Source: Pseudomonas sessilinigenes
GTDB lineage: Bacteria; Pseudomonadota; Gammaproteobacteria; Pseudomonadales; Pseudomonadaceae
Direction of reading: 5' to 3'
Length of the DNA stretch: 64,000 bases
NCBI RefSeq assembly: GCF_003850565.1
Contig: NZ_CP027706.1
Span: 372,001-436,000 of the forward strand
Position numbers and translations under genes: made by a program. Of the stretch, positions 42,712 through 52,262 are shown piece by piece. Each line of letters starts with the position of its first letter. The first letter of the stretch is position 1. The notes under the pieces are model-generated. The model was given only the letters and a program-made list of their open reading frames with translations, did no database searches and was not told the DNA's origin.

Positions 42712-43623
42712 CTATCTGTACTTGCCGTTCTTGCCATGGCCGCTCATGGCCTGGTTGCTGCGCAGGCTGATCATCGACTTGATATCGATCCACTCGATGC
42801 CTTGGGCCTTGAGCTTGGGCAGTTCGCGTTCCAGCACTGCCAGGGTCTGCGGATACGGGTGGCCGATCATCACCGCCGAGCCCTGCTTGCGGGCCAGGTC
42901 GATGGCTGTCTGCAACTGCCGGGCGATCGCCGGCTCGGTACGCTCATCGTCGAGGAATACATCCCGGGAAACGCTGGCCAGGCCGATTTTCTGTGCCTCG
43001 GCGGCGGCCACGGTCTGGGCGCTGGTGCGGCTGTCGACGAAGAACTTGTTGCGCCGTTGCAGCTCGCCCATGAGCCAGGCCATTGCCGGTCGCTGGGACG
43101 TCATGCGGCTACCCATGTGGTTGTTGATGCCGCTGGTGTAGGGCACGGCCTGGAACGCTGCATCCAGGCGCTTGTGCAGTTCTTCCTGCGGCAGGTCCGG
43201 GTGCCAGGCGAAGGGCCCGGTGGCCGGGTCCATGGGCATGTGCAGGATAACGATCTTGCCCGCCCGGTGGGCTTCCCGGGCGAACTCGGCGGCGTGGGGC
43301 GTATCGGGCATGATCGCCGTGGTCACCGGGCCGGGCAGTCCCAGCACACGGCGATCGCGAGGCAGGTTCTGGCCCAGGTCGTCGATGATCAGGCTCAGGT
43401 AGGCCTTGGGCGCCTGCGGGGCGGCGGCCTGGACGGGCAGGCAGCAGAGCAGGGCCAGCAGCAAGCCGCCTAGCAGCCGGGAGAGCGGCTGGCGGCTGTG
43501 CGTCGAAGGAAAGTGCAGCATGGGAATCAGCAATGGCCTTGGCAGTGGGACGCCCTGGCGGACGCTTCGCCGGCTAGCCGGCTCCCTGCTTGGGAGTCGG
43601 CGGGCCGGCGAGGGTTCAATCAT
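42712..43623 (-). CDS. yibQ: Divergent polysaccharide deacetylase family protein (YibQ-like)
   Basis: Up to 303 residues. The N-terminal hydrophobic stretch LLGGLLLALLCCLPVQAAA is an export signal, followed by the YibQ domain: YLSLIIDDLGQNLPRDRRVL, HMPMDPATGPFAWHPDLP, NNHMGSRMTS and MIGHPYPQTL. The fold is NodB-like but the catalytic set is altered. Proteins of this type follow envC-ctpA in many proteobacteria. The ATG at 43623 overlaps the ctpA stop (ATGA), favouring coupled initiation. An internal ATG at 43521 would give a more usual signal peptide and may be the true start. Confidence 0.88.
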   Translation of the reverse strand: MIEPSPARRLPSREPASRRSVRQGVPLPRPLLIPMLHFPSTHSRQPLSRLLGGLLLALLCCLPVQAAAPQAPKAYLSLIIDDLGQNLPRDRRVLGLPGPVTTAIMPDTPHAAEFAREAHRAGKIVILHMPMDPATGPFAWHPDLPQEELHKRLDAAFQAVPYTSGINNHMGSRMTSQRPAMAWLMGELQRRNKFFVDSRTSAQTVAAAEAQKIGLASVSRDVFLDDERTEPAIARQLQTAIDLARKQGSAVMIGHPYPQTLAVLERELPKLKAQGIEWIDIKSMISLRSNQAMSGHGKNGKYR

Positions 43624-44930
43624 TTACCGCGAGTGATGCTTAGCCCCTTGAGCAGGCTCAGGGCCTGGGCCAGCTGGTAGTCGTCGTCCTGTGGCATCGG
43701 CTTGGCCTTGCCGGCAGAGCCGCTTGGCTTGTCGGCGCCGCCGTTGCCATTGCCCAGGTGACCCTGCAGGTCGGCTTCCTTGAAGTACTCGCCGTCCTGG
43801 GATTCGCTGGTGATCTTGGCGCGACGCACCTCGATGTCCGGGACGATGCCCTGGGCCTGGATCGAGCGACCGTTGGGGGTGAAGTACAGCGCAGTGGTGA
43901 TCTTCAGGGCGCGTTCGTTGTTCAGCGGCAACACGGTCTGTACCGAGCCCTTGCCGAAGCTGGTGGTGCCCATCAGCACGGCGCGCTTCTGGTCCTGCAG
44001 GGCGCCGGCGACGATTTCCGAGGCCGAGGCGCTGCCGCCGTTGATCAGCACCACCATCGGCACGGCTTCGCTCTCGTCCTTGCCGGTGGCGGAGAAACGC
44101 AGTTCGGAGTTGGCGATACGGCCCTTGGTGTAGACGATCAGGCCCTTGGTGATGAAGTGGTCGACCACTTCCACCGCGGCCTGCAGTACGCCGCCCGGGT
44201 TGTTGCGCAGGTCGAGGATGATGCCGTTGAGCTTCTTGCCGTTGTCCTTTCGCAGCTTGGCCAGGGCCTTGGAGACTTCCTCGCCGGTCTTGACCTGGAA
44301 CTGGGTGATGCGGATGTAGCCATAGCCGGACTCCAGCAACTGGCTCTTCACGCTCTTGACCTGGATGGTGGCGCGGGCCAGGGTCACGTCGAATGGCGTG
44401 CCGCCGTCGCGGACCAGGGTCAGGGTGATCTTCTGGCCGATCTTGCCGCGCATCTTGTCCACGGCTTCGGTCATGGTCTGGCCACGGGTCGGCTGGCCGT
44501 TGATCTTGACGATCAGGTCGCCGGCCTGGATGCCGGCCTTGGAAGCCGGGGTGTCATCGATCGGCGACACCACCTTGATGAAGCCGTCTTCGGCACCGAC
44601 CTCGATGCCCAGGCCGCCGAATTCGCCGCTGGTGCTTTCCTGCAGCTCGGCGAAGTCTTCCGGCCCCAGGTAGGCCGAGTGCGGGTCGAGGTTGCTGAGC
44701 ATGCCCTTGATGGCGTTTTCCAGCAGGGTCTTGTCATCGACAGGTTCGACATAGGCGGCCTTGATGCGATCCATCACCTCGGCAAAGGTACGCAGCTCTT
44801 CCAGCGGCAAAGGCGCCTTGGTCGTCGCGGCGGTTGCCGATTGAGCGGTTTCGGCGGCAAACGCCAGAGGCGCGCCGATCACCAGGGCGATCGTCAGGGC
44901 CAGCGAGGTAAGGCGGGACAAATGCAGCAT
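43620..44930 (-). CDS. ctpA: Carboxy-terminal processing protease CtpA (S41)
   Basis: A 436-residue periplasmic protease, the same length as P. aeruginosa CtpA. A signal peptide (ALTIALVIGAPLAFA) is followed by a PDZ domain (~100-180: GGLGIEVGAEDGFIKVVSPI) and the S41 core with Ser302 (GGSASASEI) and Lys327 (TSFGKGSVQ), the catalytic dyad at the expected numbers. In P. aeruginosa it degrades cell-wall cross-link hydrolases together with LbcA. It is between envC and yibQ on the same strand. Confidence 0.97.
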   Translation of the reverse strand: MLHLSRLTSLALTIALVIGAPLAFAAETAQSATAATTKAPLPLEELRTFAEVMDRIKAAYVEPVDDKTLLENAIKGMLSNLDPHSAYLGPEDFAELQESTSGEFGGLGIEVGAEDGFIKVVSPIDDTPASKAGIQAGDLIVKINGQPTRGQTMTEAVDKMRGKIGQKITLTLVRDGGTPFDVTLARATIQVKSVKSQLLESGYGYIRITQFQVKTGEEVSKALAKLRKDNGKKLNGIILDLRNNPGGVLQAAVEVVDHFITKGLIVYTKGRIANSELRFSATGKDESEAVPMVVLINGGSASASEIVAGALQDQKRAVLMGTTSFGKGSVQTVLPLNNERALKITTALYFTPNGRSIQAQGIVPDIEVRRAKITSESQDGEYFKEADLQGHLGNGNGGADKPSGSAGKAKPMPQDDDYQLAQALSLLKGLSITRGK

Positions 44931-44961
44931 GTCGAACGAACTCCTAATTTAGATGCAGCGC

Positions 44962-46248
44962 TTATCCTTGCGCGTGGCACCACTGTGCCGGGTCGCTGGG
45001 GCGACCCTGCTGACGAATTGCAAAGTACAGCGCAGGAGTGTCCTGTCCGCCACTATTGCCCACTGTGGAGATGGACTCTCCGGCCTTGACCACGTCGCCG
45101 GCTTCCTTGAGCAGCGTCTGGTTGTGCCCGTAGAGGCTCAGGTAGCCGTTGCCATGATCGAGGATCACCAGCAGCCCGGCACCGCGCAGCCAATCGGCGA
45201 ACACCACCCGGCCGCCGTGTACGGCATGCACCTGGCTGCCAGCGGCAGCGCTGATCATCACGCCGTCCCACTTGGAGCGGGAGTCGTCGCCACGGGTTTC
45301 ACCGAAGCGCGCCAATAGTCGACCATCGACTGGCCATGGAAGTTTGCCCCGGGCCGAAGCGAATGCTCCGCCAAAGGAGGGACCGTTACTGGAGACCAGG
45401 GCCCCGGGAGTGGAATGGACCGGCTTGCGCGGTGCATCGCTGGTCTCGGCCTGGGCTTCACGCAAACGCTTTTTTTCGGCTTCCTGCTGGGCGATCAGCG
45501 CTCTCTGGCGCGCCTCTTCCGCCTCGCGAGCCTGGCGTGCCAGGGTCTCTTCGATGGTCTTGAGGACCTTGGCCAGGTCGGCCTGGTCCTGTTCGCGCTG
45601 TTGCAGCTTCTGGTCCCGGGCCTTGACGTCGTCGTTGAGCTTGGCCAGGGCCAGCTGGCGCTCCTTGCGGACCTTGGCCAGCTCCTCGCGCTGGGTGTCG
45701 AGGCTGCTTTTCTGCACCAGCAACTGGGCCTGCTGCAGGGAAATATCCTTTTCCACATTGGCCAGCTGGCGCAGGGTCTCGTTGAAGTTCTTCAACTGCT
45801 CCAGGCGGGCCTGGCTCAGGTAGTCGTAATAGGTGAGGGTGCGGGCGAATTTTTCAGGATTCTGCTGGTTCAGCAGCAGCTTGAGGTACTCCTGGCGCCC
45901 GTTCTGATAGGCGGCCCGGGCCTGGATGGCGATCAGTCGTTGCTGTTCAGTGCGCGCGCTCTGGAGTTTTTTTTTCTCCTCATCGAGTCGCTGCAGCTCG
46001 GATTCGCTTTTCTTCAGCTCTTTCTGCAGGGCCTCGACCTGCTTCTCCAGCTTGCCCATCTCGGTCTCGGTGCCGCGCAGCTCTTTCTGTACTCCGGACT
46101 TTTCTTCCTGCAGTTTGCCCAGCAGCTTCTTCAGCTCGGTGATGTCCTGACGCGTGGCGTCCAACTGTTGTTGGGTTTGCGCACGCTCGTCGGCAAAAGC
46201 CGGTTGGAGCAGGCAGGTCAGAGCAAGGGCAATCAGGGCGCGAAGCAT
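44962..46248 (-). CDS. envC: EnvC-like murein hydrolase activator
   Basis: A 428-residue periplasmic protein: signal peptide (MLRALIALALTCLLQPAFA), long coiled coil (about residues 20-250, e.g. RQDITELKKLLGKLQEEKSG) and a C-terminal LytM/M23 domain. The zinc ligands are degenerate (LYGHNQT keeps one His, while the HxH site reads LYFAIR), as in E. coli EnvC, so it should activate amidases during division rather than cut peptidoglycan. The ATG at 46248 is chosen at the signal peptide; the longer frame adds an unlikely leader. It is 31 bp upstream of ctpA. Confidence 0.93.
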   Translation of the reverse strand: MLRALIALALTCLLQPAFADERAQTQQQLDATRQDITELKKLLGKLQEEKSGVQKELRGTETEMGKLEKQVEALQKELKKSESELQRLDEEKKKLQSARTEQQRLIAIQARAAYQNGRQEYLKLLLNQQNPEKFARTLTYYDYLSQARLEQLKNFNETLRQLANVEKDISLQQAQLLVQKSSLDTQREELAKVRKERQLALAKLNDDVKARDQKLQQREQDQADLAKVLKTIEETLARQAREAEEARQRALIAQQEAEKKRLREAQAETSDAPRKPVHSTPGALVSSNGPSFGGAFASARGKLPWPVDGRLLARFGETRGDDSRSKWDGVMISAAAGSQVHAVHGGRVVFADWLRGAGLLVILDHGNGYLSLYGHNQTLLKEAGDVVKAGESISTVGNSGGQDTPALYFAIRQQGRPSDPAQWCHAQG

Positions 46249-46302
46249 AGAGGCGGGCGACACCAGGGAAAGGGACGGCCTAGTATGCCCGCCCATCGCT
46301 GC

Positions 46303-46339
46303 AAAAAAAACGCCTCAAAGCCAACTGCTTTGAGGCGTT
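46303..46339 (-). terminator. Rho-independent terminator of gpmI
   Basis: On the minus strand CGCCTCAAAGC / GCTTTGAGGCG stem followed by eight T. It lies 45 bp after the gpmI stop and separates it from envC, which therefore needs its own promoter. Confidence 0.9.
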
Positions 46340-46383
46340 CGTCATAAAAAGTCGTTTCCGGCCCATTATTGGGCCTTTTGCTA

Positions 46384-47913
46384 TCAGACCAGGATCGACT
46401 TGCCGGTCATTTCCGCGGGCTGTGGCAGGTCCAGCAGCTTGAGCATGGTAGGGGCCACATCTGCCAGGACACCGCCTTCACGGACCTTCAATGGGCGCTT
46501 GCCGACATAGATGAAGGGCACCGGCTCGGTGGTGTGGGCGGTGTGGGCCTGGCCGGTGGTTTCGTCGGACATCTGCTCGACGTTGCCGTGGTCGGCGGTG
46601 ATCAGCGCTTCGCCGCCGACCTTTTCCAGGGCATCGACGATACGCCCGACGCACAGGTCCAGGCATTCCACGGCCTTGACGGCAGCCTCGAACACGCCGC
46701 TGTGGCCAACCATGTCACCGTTGGCGTAGTTGACGATGATCACGTCGTAGCGCTGGTGTTCGATGGCGTCGACGATCTTGTCGGTGACTTCCGGGGCGCT
46801 CATTTCCGGCTGCAGGTCGTAGGTAGCGACCTTCGGCGACGGGATCAGGATGCGTTCTTCACCCGGGAACGGCTCTTCGCGCCCGCCGGAGAAGAAGAAG
46901 GTCACGTGGGCGTATTTCTCGGTCTCGGCGATGCGCAGCTGGGTCTTGCCGTTCTTGGCCAGGTAGTCGCCCAGCACGTTTTCCAGGCTGCTGGGGGCGA
47001 AGGCCGCCGGGGCCGGGATGCTGGCCGCGTACTGGGTGAGCATGACGAAACCGGCCAGTTTCGGCTGGCGTGCGCGCTCGAACTCCTTGAAATCGTTCTC
47101 GACGAAGACCCGGCTCAGCTCGCGGGCCCGGTCGGCGCGGAAGTTCATGAACACCACGGCATCGCCGTCCTCGACCTTGAGCGGTTCGCCGATGGTGGTG
47201 GCCTTGACGAATTCGTCGCTTTCATCGCGCTCGTAGGCCGCTTGCAGGCCTTGCTGGGCGGTGGCGGCGCTGAACTGGCCCTGGCCCTCGACGATCAGGT
47301 TGTAGGCCTGGGCCACGCGGTCCCAGCGGTTGTCGCGGTCCATGGCGAAGTAGCGGCCGATCAGGCTGGCGATGCGGCCCTTGCCCAGGGTCTTGAAGGT
47401 TTCGTCCAGCAGTTCGATGGACGACTGGGCGCTCTTGGGCGGGGTGTCGCGACCGTCGAGGAAGGCGTGCAGGTAGATTTTCTCGGCGCCACGCTTGAAG
47501 GCCAGTTCGGCCATGGCCACCAGGTGGTCCTGGTGGCTGTGCACGCCGCCATCGGACAGCAGGCCGAGGATGTGCACGGCCTTGCCGGCGGCCACGGCCT
47601 TGTCCACGGCGGCGCAGATGGTCGGATTCTCGAAGAATTCGCCGTCACGGATGGCCTTGGTCACCCGAGTGAAGTCCTGGTACACCACGCGGCCGGCCCC
47701 GAGGTTCATGTGGCCGACTTCGGAGTTGCCCATCTGGCCGTCCGGCAGGCCGACGTCCATGCCCGAACCCGAGATCAGGCCGTTGGGCACGCTGGCGCAC
47801 AGGCGATCCAGGACAGGCTTGTTCGCGGCATAGACAGCGTTGGATTCGTGGCTCTCGCTGTGACCGAAGCCATCCAGAATCATCAGGACCAAAGGTTTAG
47901 GCGTGGTAGTCAT
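46384..47913 (-). CDS. gpmI: 2,3-bisphosphoglycerate-independent phosphoglycerate mutase
   Basis: A 509-residue glycolytic/gluconeogenic enzyme of the alkaline phosphatase superfamily. Catalytic Ser64 lies in [10 protein letters not shown], and metal ligands in [31 protein letters not shown] and ITADHGNVE. It interconverts 3- and 2-phosphoglycerate using manganese. The start MTTTPKPL at 47913 is the family start; an upstream frame adds 22 unlikely residues. It is divergent from the rhodanese-grxC-secB group. Confidence 0.97.
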   Translation of the reverse strand: MTTTPKPLVLMILDGFGHSESHESNAVYAANKPVLDRLCASVPNGLISGSGMDVGLPDGQMGNSEVGHMNLGAGRVVYQDFTRVTKAIRDGEFFENPTICAAVDKAVAAGKAVHILGLLSDGGVHSHQDHLVAMAELAFKRGAEKIYLHAFLDGRDTPPKSAQSSIELLDETFKTLGKGRIASLIGRYFAMDRDNRWDRVAQAYNLIVEGQGQFSAATAQQGLQAAYERDESDEFVKATTIGEPLKVEDGDAVVFMNFRADRARELSRVFVENDFKEFERARQPKLAGFVMLTQYAASIPAPAAFAPSSLENVLGDYLAKNGKTQLRIAETEKYAHVTFFFSGGREEPFPGEERILIPSPKVATYDLQPEMSAPEVTDKIVDAIEHQRYDVIIVNYANGDMVGHSGVFEAAVKAVECLDLCVGRIVDALEKVGGEALITADHGNVEQMSDETTGQAHTAHTTEPVPFIYVGKRPLKVREGGVLADVAPTMLKLLDLPQPAEMTGKSILV

Positions 47914-48002
47914 GGCGTCCACTCGTGGCTGGATAAGGAGGTGTTGAAAAAGGGAGTGGCAGTTTAAAGGCAAGTTCAATCGGCGTCACCGCCGGGCGGG
48001 GT

Positions 48003-48030
48003 TTGGCCGACCTTGAGGGCTGTGTATACT
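48003..48030 (+). promoter_or_regulatory. Promoter of the rhodanese-grxC-secB genes
   Basis: TTGGCC (48003-48008), 16-bp spacer, TATACT (48025-48030), 34 bp before the rhodanese ATG. A reasonable sigma-70 promoter. Confidence 0.55.
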
Positions 48031-48063
48031 GGCCGGCATTTTCACGCCCTGGAACCTCCTTAG

Positions 48064-48477
48064 ATGGTTGCTCACCTGATTCAATTCGCTACTGAACACT
48101 ACCTGCTCGTCGGCGCCTTCGTCATTCTCCTGGCCCTGCTGATCGCTCACGAACTGAGCCGCGGTGGCCGCAGCCTCAGCACCGGCGAACTGACCGCGCT
48201 GGTCAACAGCGAGCAGGGCGTGGTGATCGATATCCGCCCATCCAAGGAATACGCCGCTGGCCACATCGTCGGTGCGCTGAACATTCCCCAGGACAAGCTG
48301 GCCGCCCGCATCGGCGAGCTGGAGAAGCACAAGGCCAAGACCATCATCCTGGTGGACGCCCAGGGCCAGCACGCCGGCACCCAGGCCCGCGAGCTGATGA
48401 AGTCCGGCTTCACCGCGGCCAAGCTGTCCGGTGGTGTCTCCAGCTGGAAGGCCGATAACCTGCCATTGGTGAAGTAA
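48064..48477 (+). CDS. Membrane-anchored rhodanese-like protein without catalytic cysteine
   Basis: A 137-residue protein: one N-terminal helix (YLLVGAFVILLALLIAH) then a rhodanese fold (VVIDIRPSKEYAAGHIVGAL). At the active-site loop where a Cys is expected (C-x-x-G-x-R-S) it reads DAQGQHAG, with Asp98 in place of Cys, so sulfur transfer is not expected. The same position in the cell as YibN, encoded next to grxC-secB in enterobacteria. The stop overlaps the grxC ATG by one base. Confidence 0.9.
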   Translation: MVAHLIQFATEHYLLVGAFVILLALLIAHELSRGGRSLSTGELTALVNSEQGVVIDIRPSKEYAAGHIVGALNIPQDKLAARIGELEKHKAKTIILVDAQGQHAGTQARELMKSGFTAAKLSGGVSSWKADNLPLVK

Positions 48478-48731
48478 TGTCCCAGGTCATCGTCTATTCC
48501 AGTGATTACTGCCCTTATTGCTCGCGGGCCAAGCATCTGCTCGCCAGCAAAGGCGTAGCCTTCGAAGAGATCAAGGTCGATGGCAAGCCGCAGGTGCGCG
48601 CCGAGATGAGCCAGAAAGCCGGACGCACGTCCGTGCCGCAGATCTGGATCGGTGCCACCCACGTAGGTGGTTGTGATGATTTGTTTGCCCTGGAACGCGC
48701 CGGCAAGCTCGACGCGTTGCTGGCGGCCTGA
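48477..48731 (+). CDS. grxC: Glutaredoxin 3
   Basis: An 84-residue thioredoxin-fold protein with the active site Cys12-Pro-Tyr-Cys15 and the glutathione-binding TSVPQIWIG and GGCDD motifs. It reduces disulfides with glutathione in the cytoplasm. Translationally coupled to the rhodanese gene (TAATG). Confidence 0.97.
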   Translation: MSQVIVYSSDYCPYCSRAKHLLASKGVAFEEIKVDGKPQVRAEMSQKAGRTSVPQIWIGATHVGGCDDLFALERAGKLDALLAA

Positions 48732-48772
48732 AATTCCTAACCTTATAGACCCAAGATCAAGAAGGATCTGAG

Positions 48773-49255
48773 ATGACTGACCAACAGAACACTGCTGCTG
48801 CCGAAGACGAAAGCGCACCGCAATTCTCCCTGCAGCGCATCTATGTGCGTGACCTGTCCTTCGAAGCGCCGAAAAGCCCGGCGATCTTCCGCCAGCAGTG
48901 GGAGCCCAGCGTCGCCCTGGACCTGAACACTCGTCAGAAAGCCCTGGAAGCCGATTTCCACGAAGTGGTACTGACCCTGTCCGTGACCGTGAAGAATGGC
49001 GACGAAGTGGCCTTCATCGCTGAAGTCCAGCAGGCCGGCATCTTCCTGATCAAGAACCTGGACGAGGCTTCCATGAGCCACACCCTGGGTGCCTTCTGCC
49101 CGAACATCCTGTTCCCGTACGCTCGCGAAGCGCTGGACAGCCTGGTGACCCGCGGCTCGTTCCCTGCCCTGATGCTGGCTCCGGTGAACTTCGACGCGCT
49201 GTACGCCCAGGAGCTGCAACGCGTGCAGTCCGCTGGCGAGAACACCGTTCAATAA
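48773..49255 (+). CDS. secB: Protein-export chaperone SecB
   Basis: A 160-residue tetrameric chaperone holding precursors for SecA. Diagnostic parts are [28 protein letters not shown] and [15 protein letters not shown]. It follows grxC by 41 bp with AAGGATC upstream of the ATG. It ends at a long terminator palindrome. Confidence 0.98.
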   Translation: MTDQQNTAAAEDESAPQFSLQRIYVRDLSFEAPKSPAIFRQQWEPSVALDLNTRQKALEADFHEVVLTLSVTVKNGDEVAFIAEVQQAGIFLIKNLDEASMSHTLGAFCPNILFPYAREALDSLVTRGSFPALMLAPVNFDALYAQELQRVQSAGENTVQ

Positions 49256-49259
49256 GTGC

Positions 49260-49315
49260 TTCACCCAGCCATGAAAAAAGCGCCTTTGACGGCGCTTTTT
49301 TCATGGCTGGGTGAA
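49260..49315. terminator. Bidirectional terminator secB / trmL with 25-bp perfect arms
   Basis: Left arm 49260-49284 and right arm 49291-49315 are exact inverted copies around TTTGAC. Each includes A6/T6 runs flanking the GC core AAAAAAGCGCC / GGCGCTTTTTT, so it works from both sides. The outer 13-bp extension (TTCACCCAGCCAT) is unusual. Confidence 0.9.
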
Positions 49316-49323
49316 ACCTCCAG

Positions 49324-49413
49324 GTAGGCGCGAGGCTGGCCTGCGACAAGGGCGACGCGAAACGCCTGAGCACCGCGTTACCGGTCATCGCGAGCGAGCT
49401 TGGCTCCTGCACA
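49324..49413. repeat. Degenerate REPIN
   Basis: GTAGGCGCGAGGCTGGCCTG and, inverted, CGCGAGCGAGCTTGGCTCCT lie ~50 bp apart. They resemble the REP pairs at 13621 and 50743 with several mismatches. Confidence 0.5.
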
Positions 49414-49422
49414 AGCAGGCGC

Positions 49423-49878
49423 TTATTTGAAGCCCAATTGGCGCCAGCCTTCGTAGACCGCCACCGCCACGGTGTTGGACAGGTTAAGGCTGCGGCAGCC
49501 TTCGCGCATGGGCAGGCGCAGGCGCTGCTCGCCGGGCAGGGCGTCCAGTACCTCTGCTGGCAGGCCACGGCTTTCCGGGCCGAACAGGAAGGCATCGCCC
49601 TCCTGGAAGCTGGCATCGTGGAAGGGGCGCGAGCCCTTGGTGGTGAAGGCGAACAGGCGTGGATGGCCGAGGCTCTCCAGGCAGCTGGCGAGGTCGGCAT
49701 GGCGTTGCAGGGTGGCGTACTCGTGATAGTCGAGGCCGGCACGGCGCAAGCGCTTGTCGTCCATTTCGAAACCCAGCGGCTCGATCAAGTGCAGGTGGCA
49801 GCCGCTGTTGGCGCAGAGCCTGATAACGTTGCCGGTATTCGGCGGAATTTCTGGTTGGAAGAGGATGACGTGAAACAT
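49423..49878 (-). CDS. trmL: tRNA (cytidine/uridine-34-2'-O)-methyltransferase
   Basis: A 151-residue SPOUT methyltransferase. Motifs are FQPEIPPNTGNVIRLCANSG, LFGPESRGLP and LRLPMREGCRSLNLSNTVAV (the trefoil-knot SAM site). It 2'-O-methylates position 34 of tRNA-Leu isoacceptors. The ATG at 49878 has GGAG upstream and overlaps the start codon of the divergent gene at 49877 (shared CATG). Confidence 0.95.
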   Translation of the reverse strand: MFHVILFQPEIPPNTGNVIRLCANSGCHLHLIEPLGFEMDDKRLRRAGLDYHEYATLQRHADLASCLESLGHPRLFAFTTKGSRPFHDASFQEGDAFLFGPESRGLPAEVLDALPGEQRLRLPMREGCRSLNLSNTVAVAVYEGWRQLGFK

Positions 49879-50317
49879 GCACGGCTCCGAAGAGAAAGAC
49901 AGGCAGCATTCTACGCCTGAAGAAGACTCGCGGCCGAAGCTAATGCTGCGGGTATTCGGCTCCCTGGCCATTGTCGGGGTGATGATCGGCCTGATGATCG
50001 GTCGCCTGACCCAGCCCGAGCCGGTGCAGTTGCAAGAGGTGCAGACCGTGCCCGATGGCCTGGTGATCTGGTTCAACCATGAGCCCAAGGTGCATGGCGA
50101 GCATGTCGAAGGGGCCGTGGCGCTGCTGTTCGATGCTTCGGGCCGGGCGCAGCAGGGCCAGTTGCAGGTCAATCAGCGAATGGTGAATTGGCGGATACGC
50201 CTGGCGGACCAGGGCTTGTTGCTGAACCTGGTGGCCGCGCGCCCCCTGCGGGGCGAATGGAGCGGGGGCGCGGTGGACGGGCGCTGGCGCCTGGAGATCC
50301 ACTTGCGAGAGCAATAA
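49877..50317 (+). CDS. Membrane-anchored protein of unknown function
   Basis: A 146-residue protein: acidic cytoplasmic N-terminus (MHGSEEKDRQHSTPEEDSRP), one helix (VFGSLAIVGVMIGLMIGRL), then a ~100-residue periplasmic beta-rich domain. Conserved in this position in Pseudomonas between trmL and ntrC, from memory. Function unknown. Its ATG overlaps that of trmL on the other strand; a later Met at codon 23 is possible but would put the membrane helix very near the start. Its stop codon begins the first 80-bp repeat unit. Confidence 0.75.
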   Translation: MHGSEEKDRQHSTPEEDSRPKLMLRVFGSLAIVGVMIGLMIGRLTQPEPVQLQEVQTVPDGLVIWFNHEPKVHGEHVEGAVALLFDASGRAQQGQLQVNQRMVNWRIRLADQGLLLNLVAARPLRGEWSGGAVDGRWRLEIHLREQ

Positions 50318-50520
50318 AAGAGGGAAACCCCGGCCTGCCTGTACCAGGGCCCCCAAAACCGTGGCCTGCTCGCTTGACGCGGCGGGCCGAGTGTTAAAGA
50401 GGGGAGCCCTGGCCTGCCTGTACCAGGGTCCCCGAAACCGTGGCCTGCTCGCTTGACGCGAGTGGGCCGGGTGTTAAAGAGGGGAATCCTCGGCCTGCCT
50501 GTACCAAGGTCCCCAAAACG
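50315..50520. repeat. Tandem array of an 80-bp unit, about 2.6 copies
   Basis: Units at 50315-50394, 50395-50474 and a partial one from 50475. Each starts TAAA-GAGGG and contains GGCCTGCCTGTACCA and, in the full units, GTGGCCTGCTCGCTTGACGC. The first unit includes the stop codon of the upstream gene. Each unit can form a small stem around CTGCCTGTA (unit 2: CCCTGG/CCAGGG). Not a REP sequence. Confidence 0.85.
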
Positions 50521-50608
50521 GGTGAGCGGTGGCGCTCGTGATCTTGTTATTGCAGGGGGCGTGCCAATTCAGGCTTAAACGGTTCAGTTAATTGCAGGGT
50601 CAAGCTGG

Positions 50609-50630
50609 AGGCCCCGTTTTTCGGGGCTTT
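50609..50630 (+). terminator. Possible terminator hairpin
   Basis: AGGCCCCG-TTTTT-CGGGGCTT stem-loop followed by TTCG. It could end transcription from the gene at 49877, nearly 300 bp upstream. Weak T-tract. Confidence 0.5.
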
Positions 50631-50742
50631 CGCCGTTTTGTTGAGTTTTCCTTGCCCGGCCTGGTGCGGCCGTTCGCAAGCGAGTCTTGCGTCTGGCCGA
50701 GCCTTTTGGCGGTGCAGGCTCACCATTTCGGTGCACGAAAAA

Positions 50743-50806
50743 CATCGCGGGCAAGCCTCGCTCCTACGAAACACAAGGTCCGTGGAAGCGAGGCTTGCCC
50801 GCGCTA
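50743..50806. repeat. REPIN: two inverted REP sequences
   Basis: ATCGCGGGCAAGCCTCGCTC at 50744 and GAAGCGAGGCTTGCCCGCGC at 50785 are near-perfect inverted REPs around ACACAAGGTCC. It lies 20 bp beyond the ntrC stop codon. Confidence 0.85.
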
Positions 50807-50825
50807 GGGGTTGCAGAACAGCCGC

Positions 50826-52258
<1,433 letters not shown>

Positions 52259-52262
<4 letters not shown>

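Larger units (their letters stand above)
50318..50825. other. 508-bp non-coding region between the membrane-protein gene and ntrC
   Basis: Holds the 80-bp tandem repeats (to ~50520), an AT-richer unique stretch, a short GC hairpin with T-run at 50609-50630, and a REPIN at 50743-50806. The flanking genes converge, so both mRNA 3' ends fall here. Confidence 0.7.
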
